From contig DLHY01000059.1 in the NCBI GenBank assembly GCA_002483445.1, forward strand, positions 1 through 64,000: a stretch of 64,000 nucleotides of DNA, in the 5' to 3' direction. Position 1 is the first letter of the stretch, and every line of letters begins with the position of its first letter. The translations under genes and the position numbers were made by a program. A model generated the notes under the pieces. It had not been told where the DNA came from. It was given only the letters and a program-made list of their open reading frames with translations, and made no database searches. Source of the DNA: Blastocatellia bacterium UBA7656 (GTDB lineage Bacteria > Acidobacteriota > Blastocatellia > UBA7656). Positions 62,234 to 64,000 of this stretch are shown one piece after another.

Positions 62234-63895
62234 ATGTCGCTTCTCAAATCTTCGACTCGTCTCGCCCTGATCGCGGTTTTGATAATCGGTCTCGCTCATC
62301 AGAGTTACGCGCAACAGGCGCAACTCGGCAAGGTCGAACTTCAGATAACCGGCACTGAAAAAGCCCGCGAGCATTTCATCCGAGGACTCGCTGCGCTTCA
62401 TTCGTTCTGGTACGAGGAAGCTCTCGACGCTTTTCGCGAAACGACTAAAGCCGATCCCAACTGCCTGATGGGATACTGGGGCGAGGCGATGGCTCACAAC
62501 CATCCGCTGTGGAGCGAGCAGGACGCGACAGCCGCCAGAAAAGTTATCGAAAATCTCAAAGACACTTCGCGCGTCACTGCCAAAGAACGAGCATTCATCG
62601 AAGCGGTCAAGACGCTCTACGGAGAGGGCGACAAGCGAGCGCGCGATGCAGCTTACTCTGCGGCGATGGAAAAATTTTATCTCGCTCATCCCGACGATCT
62701 CGAAGCGGCTTCGTTTTACGCGCTCTCGCTTCTCGGCGTCGTCAGGCCCGAAGACAAAGGATTCCGCAATCAGGCCAAAGCGGGCGCGATTGCGCTGGAG
62801 GTCTACAAAAAGAATCCCAATCATCCCGGCGCGGCTCACTACATCATTCATGCATTCGATGATCCCGAACATGCGATACTCGCTCTGCCCGCAGCCTTCC
62901 GCTACGCCGAGATAGCTCCTGCGGCTCATCACGCTCGTCACATGCCTTCGCACATATTTCTGCAACTCGGAATGTGGCCGGAAGCCGCCGCGTCGAATGA
63001 ATCGGCATGGCAGACTTCGGACGAATGGGTGAAAAGGAAAAATCTCCCGCTCATCAATCGCGACTATCACAGTCTCCACTGGCTGCTTTACGTTTACCTG
63101 CAACAGGGCCGCTATCAGAAAGCCGAAGAGTTGCTCGGATTGATGAAAAAAGTGATGTCTGAATCGACGGACGATAACAAGATGAGGCCAAATTATTACG
63201 CGAACAACTACGCGAATATGGCGGCGACCTTCATCGTCGAAACCGAAAAGTGGGAACTCGCGGCAAAACTTTTCGATACGACTGCTGCCGCCGCATCGAG
63301 CAGTTCTTCGGGGATGGATCACTCAGCGCACAATTCGAATACAACTCGCCAGTCGAATGCGGGTCGGACGCTTCCCTTATTCGTTCGCGGACTTGCTGCG
63401 GCAAAACTGATGTCGGAAGAAAGCCAGAAGAGCGTCGCCGCTTTTCAGGCGATGCGCGAGGGTGAAAAGGATGTTTATCGCACAAAGCCGATTGAGATTC
63501 GAGGGCTTGAGATTTCGGCTGTCGCGGCTTCGATGAAAGGCAATCACGAGGAAGCTATCGAGATGATGAAGCGGGCCACTGCGCTCGAAAACGAAATGGC
63601 TCCTCCCTCCGGGCCGCCTTCGCTCATCAAGCCTTCGCACGAGTTGTTTGGCGAAATACTTCTGCGCGCCAATCGCCCCAAAGAAGCCGCCGAATCTTTT
63701 AATACAGCGATGCTGCGTCAGCCAAACCGCGCGCGCACGCTAATCGGCTCGGCGCGAGCCGCCGCCCAGCAGGGAGACGCGAAGCGAGCGGCAGAGTTTT
63801 ATTCCCGGTTCGTCCGTCAATGGCAGAAGGCGGACAGCAATCTCGCGGAGTTGCGCGAAGCTCAGGATTATCTCAAGCAGGCCAGCGCGCGTTGA
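62234..63895 (+). CDS. Secreted TPR-repeat protein
   Basis: A 553-residue periplasmic protein: signal peptide (about 1-26), then helical repeats through the whole length, first visible as AREHFIRGLAALHSFWYEEALDAF and last near the C-terminus (AAESFNTAMLRQPNRARTLI). Similar secreted proteins occur next to peptidases or oxidoreductases, but this one has no such neighbour. A His-containing segment (AHHARHMPSHIF, about 235-245) is conserved in the family as far as I recall. GGAGG sets the start. A short GCCCAC...GTGGGC hairpin follows at 63912-63930. Confidence 0.7.
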   Translation: MSLLKSSTRLALIAVLIIGLAHQSYAQQAQLGKVELQITGTEKAREHFIRGLAALHSFWYEEALDAFRETTKADPNCLMGYWGEAMAHNHPLWSEQDATAARKVIENLKDTSRVTAKERAFIEAVKTLYGEGDKRARDAAYSAAMEKFYLAHPDDLEAASFYALSLLGVVRPEDKGFRNQAKAGAIALEVYKKNPNHPGAAHYIIHAFDDPEHAILALPAAFRYAEIAPAAHHARHMPSHIFLQLGMWPEAAASNESAWQTSDEWVKRKNLPLINRDYHSLHWLLYVYLQQGRYQKAEELLGLMKKVMSESTDDNKMRPNYYANNYANMAATFIVETEKWELAAKLFDTTAAAASSSSSGMDHSAHNSNTTRQSNAGRTLPLFVRGLAAAKLMSEESQKSVAAFQAMREGEKDVYRTKPIEIRGLEISAVAASMKGNHEEAIEMMKRATALENEMAPPSGPPSLIKPSHELFGEILLRANRPKEAAESFNTAMLRQPNRARTLIGSARAAAQQGDAKRAAEFYSRFVRQWQKADSNLAELREAQDYLKQASAR

Positions 63896-64000
63896 ACAGA
63901 AGATGTCGGATGCCCACGAACAAAGTGGGCGTCTCTGTGCGAGACCTGAGTGGAGCGAGGAGCGAAAGCAAATAGGCAGGTTCCGTAAAAAACTCAAGGA

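Overview
The window reads as a chromosomal segment of an acidobacterium, most likely of the Blastocatellia/Pyrinomonadaceae type. That placement is inferred from gene content: several large Ser/Thr kinases with TPR or PEGA tails, FHA-domain proteins, a DUF1800/DUF1501 pair, Asp-box secreted proteins, and intergenic arrays of 7-nt repeats. No rRNA or tRNA gene is visible. Housekeeping genes are sucC, rpsT, holA, leuS, nfo and recO.

Layout. 0-1.3 kb: an IS982-like transposase next to a gene remnant. 1.3-10 kb: a secreted Asp-box protein, sucC (no adjacent sucD), a zinc-ribbon membrane protein, two methyltransferases, a kinase-TPR protein and rpsT. 10-12.2 kb: an encapsulin shell gene with no cargo gene, lying between rpsT and holA. 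12.4-25.7 kb: the most unusual part. Four RimK/ITPK-type ATP-grasp enzymes are arranged in two loci. Each locus carries the same kind of MFS transporter; one transporter is fused to a zinc ribbon, an FHA domain and a kinase domain that has lost most catalytic residues. Interleaved are a purple-acid-phosphatase-like enzyme, a secreted protein with a possible atypical kinase core, a beta-propeller phytase and a DUF3616 propeller.

25.7-39 kb: a polyol-phosphate dehydrogenase-like gene, then a phospho-signalling island (FHA-TPR-receiver protein, LptE, FHA-membrane-protease, three Ser/Thr kinases, one PP2C phosphatase and a secreted repeat protein). 39-47.5 kb: a beta-CASP nuclease, a TetR regulator with visible operators, a small secreted protein, a TolC-type channel, a PilZ protein and the DUF1501/DUF1800 pair. 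47.9-64 kb: two tandem V4R-like proteins, leuS, nfo, DUF3108, an M23 peptidase, an ABC/FtsX/adaptor exporter operon, recO and two secreted proteins.

How parts may work together. The 12-26 kb region could be an inositol-polyphosphate or peptide-ligation and transport system: phytase and phosphatase outside, ATP-grasp enzymes inside, MFS carriers between, and an FHA/pseudokinase module linking one carrier to the Ser/Thr phospho-signalling that is abundant nearby. This is inference; the substrate cannot be read from sequence. A second theme is at least eight intergenic hairpins built from 7-nt tandem units, a different unit at almost every site, often touching the ends of coding genes.
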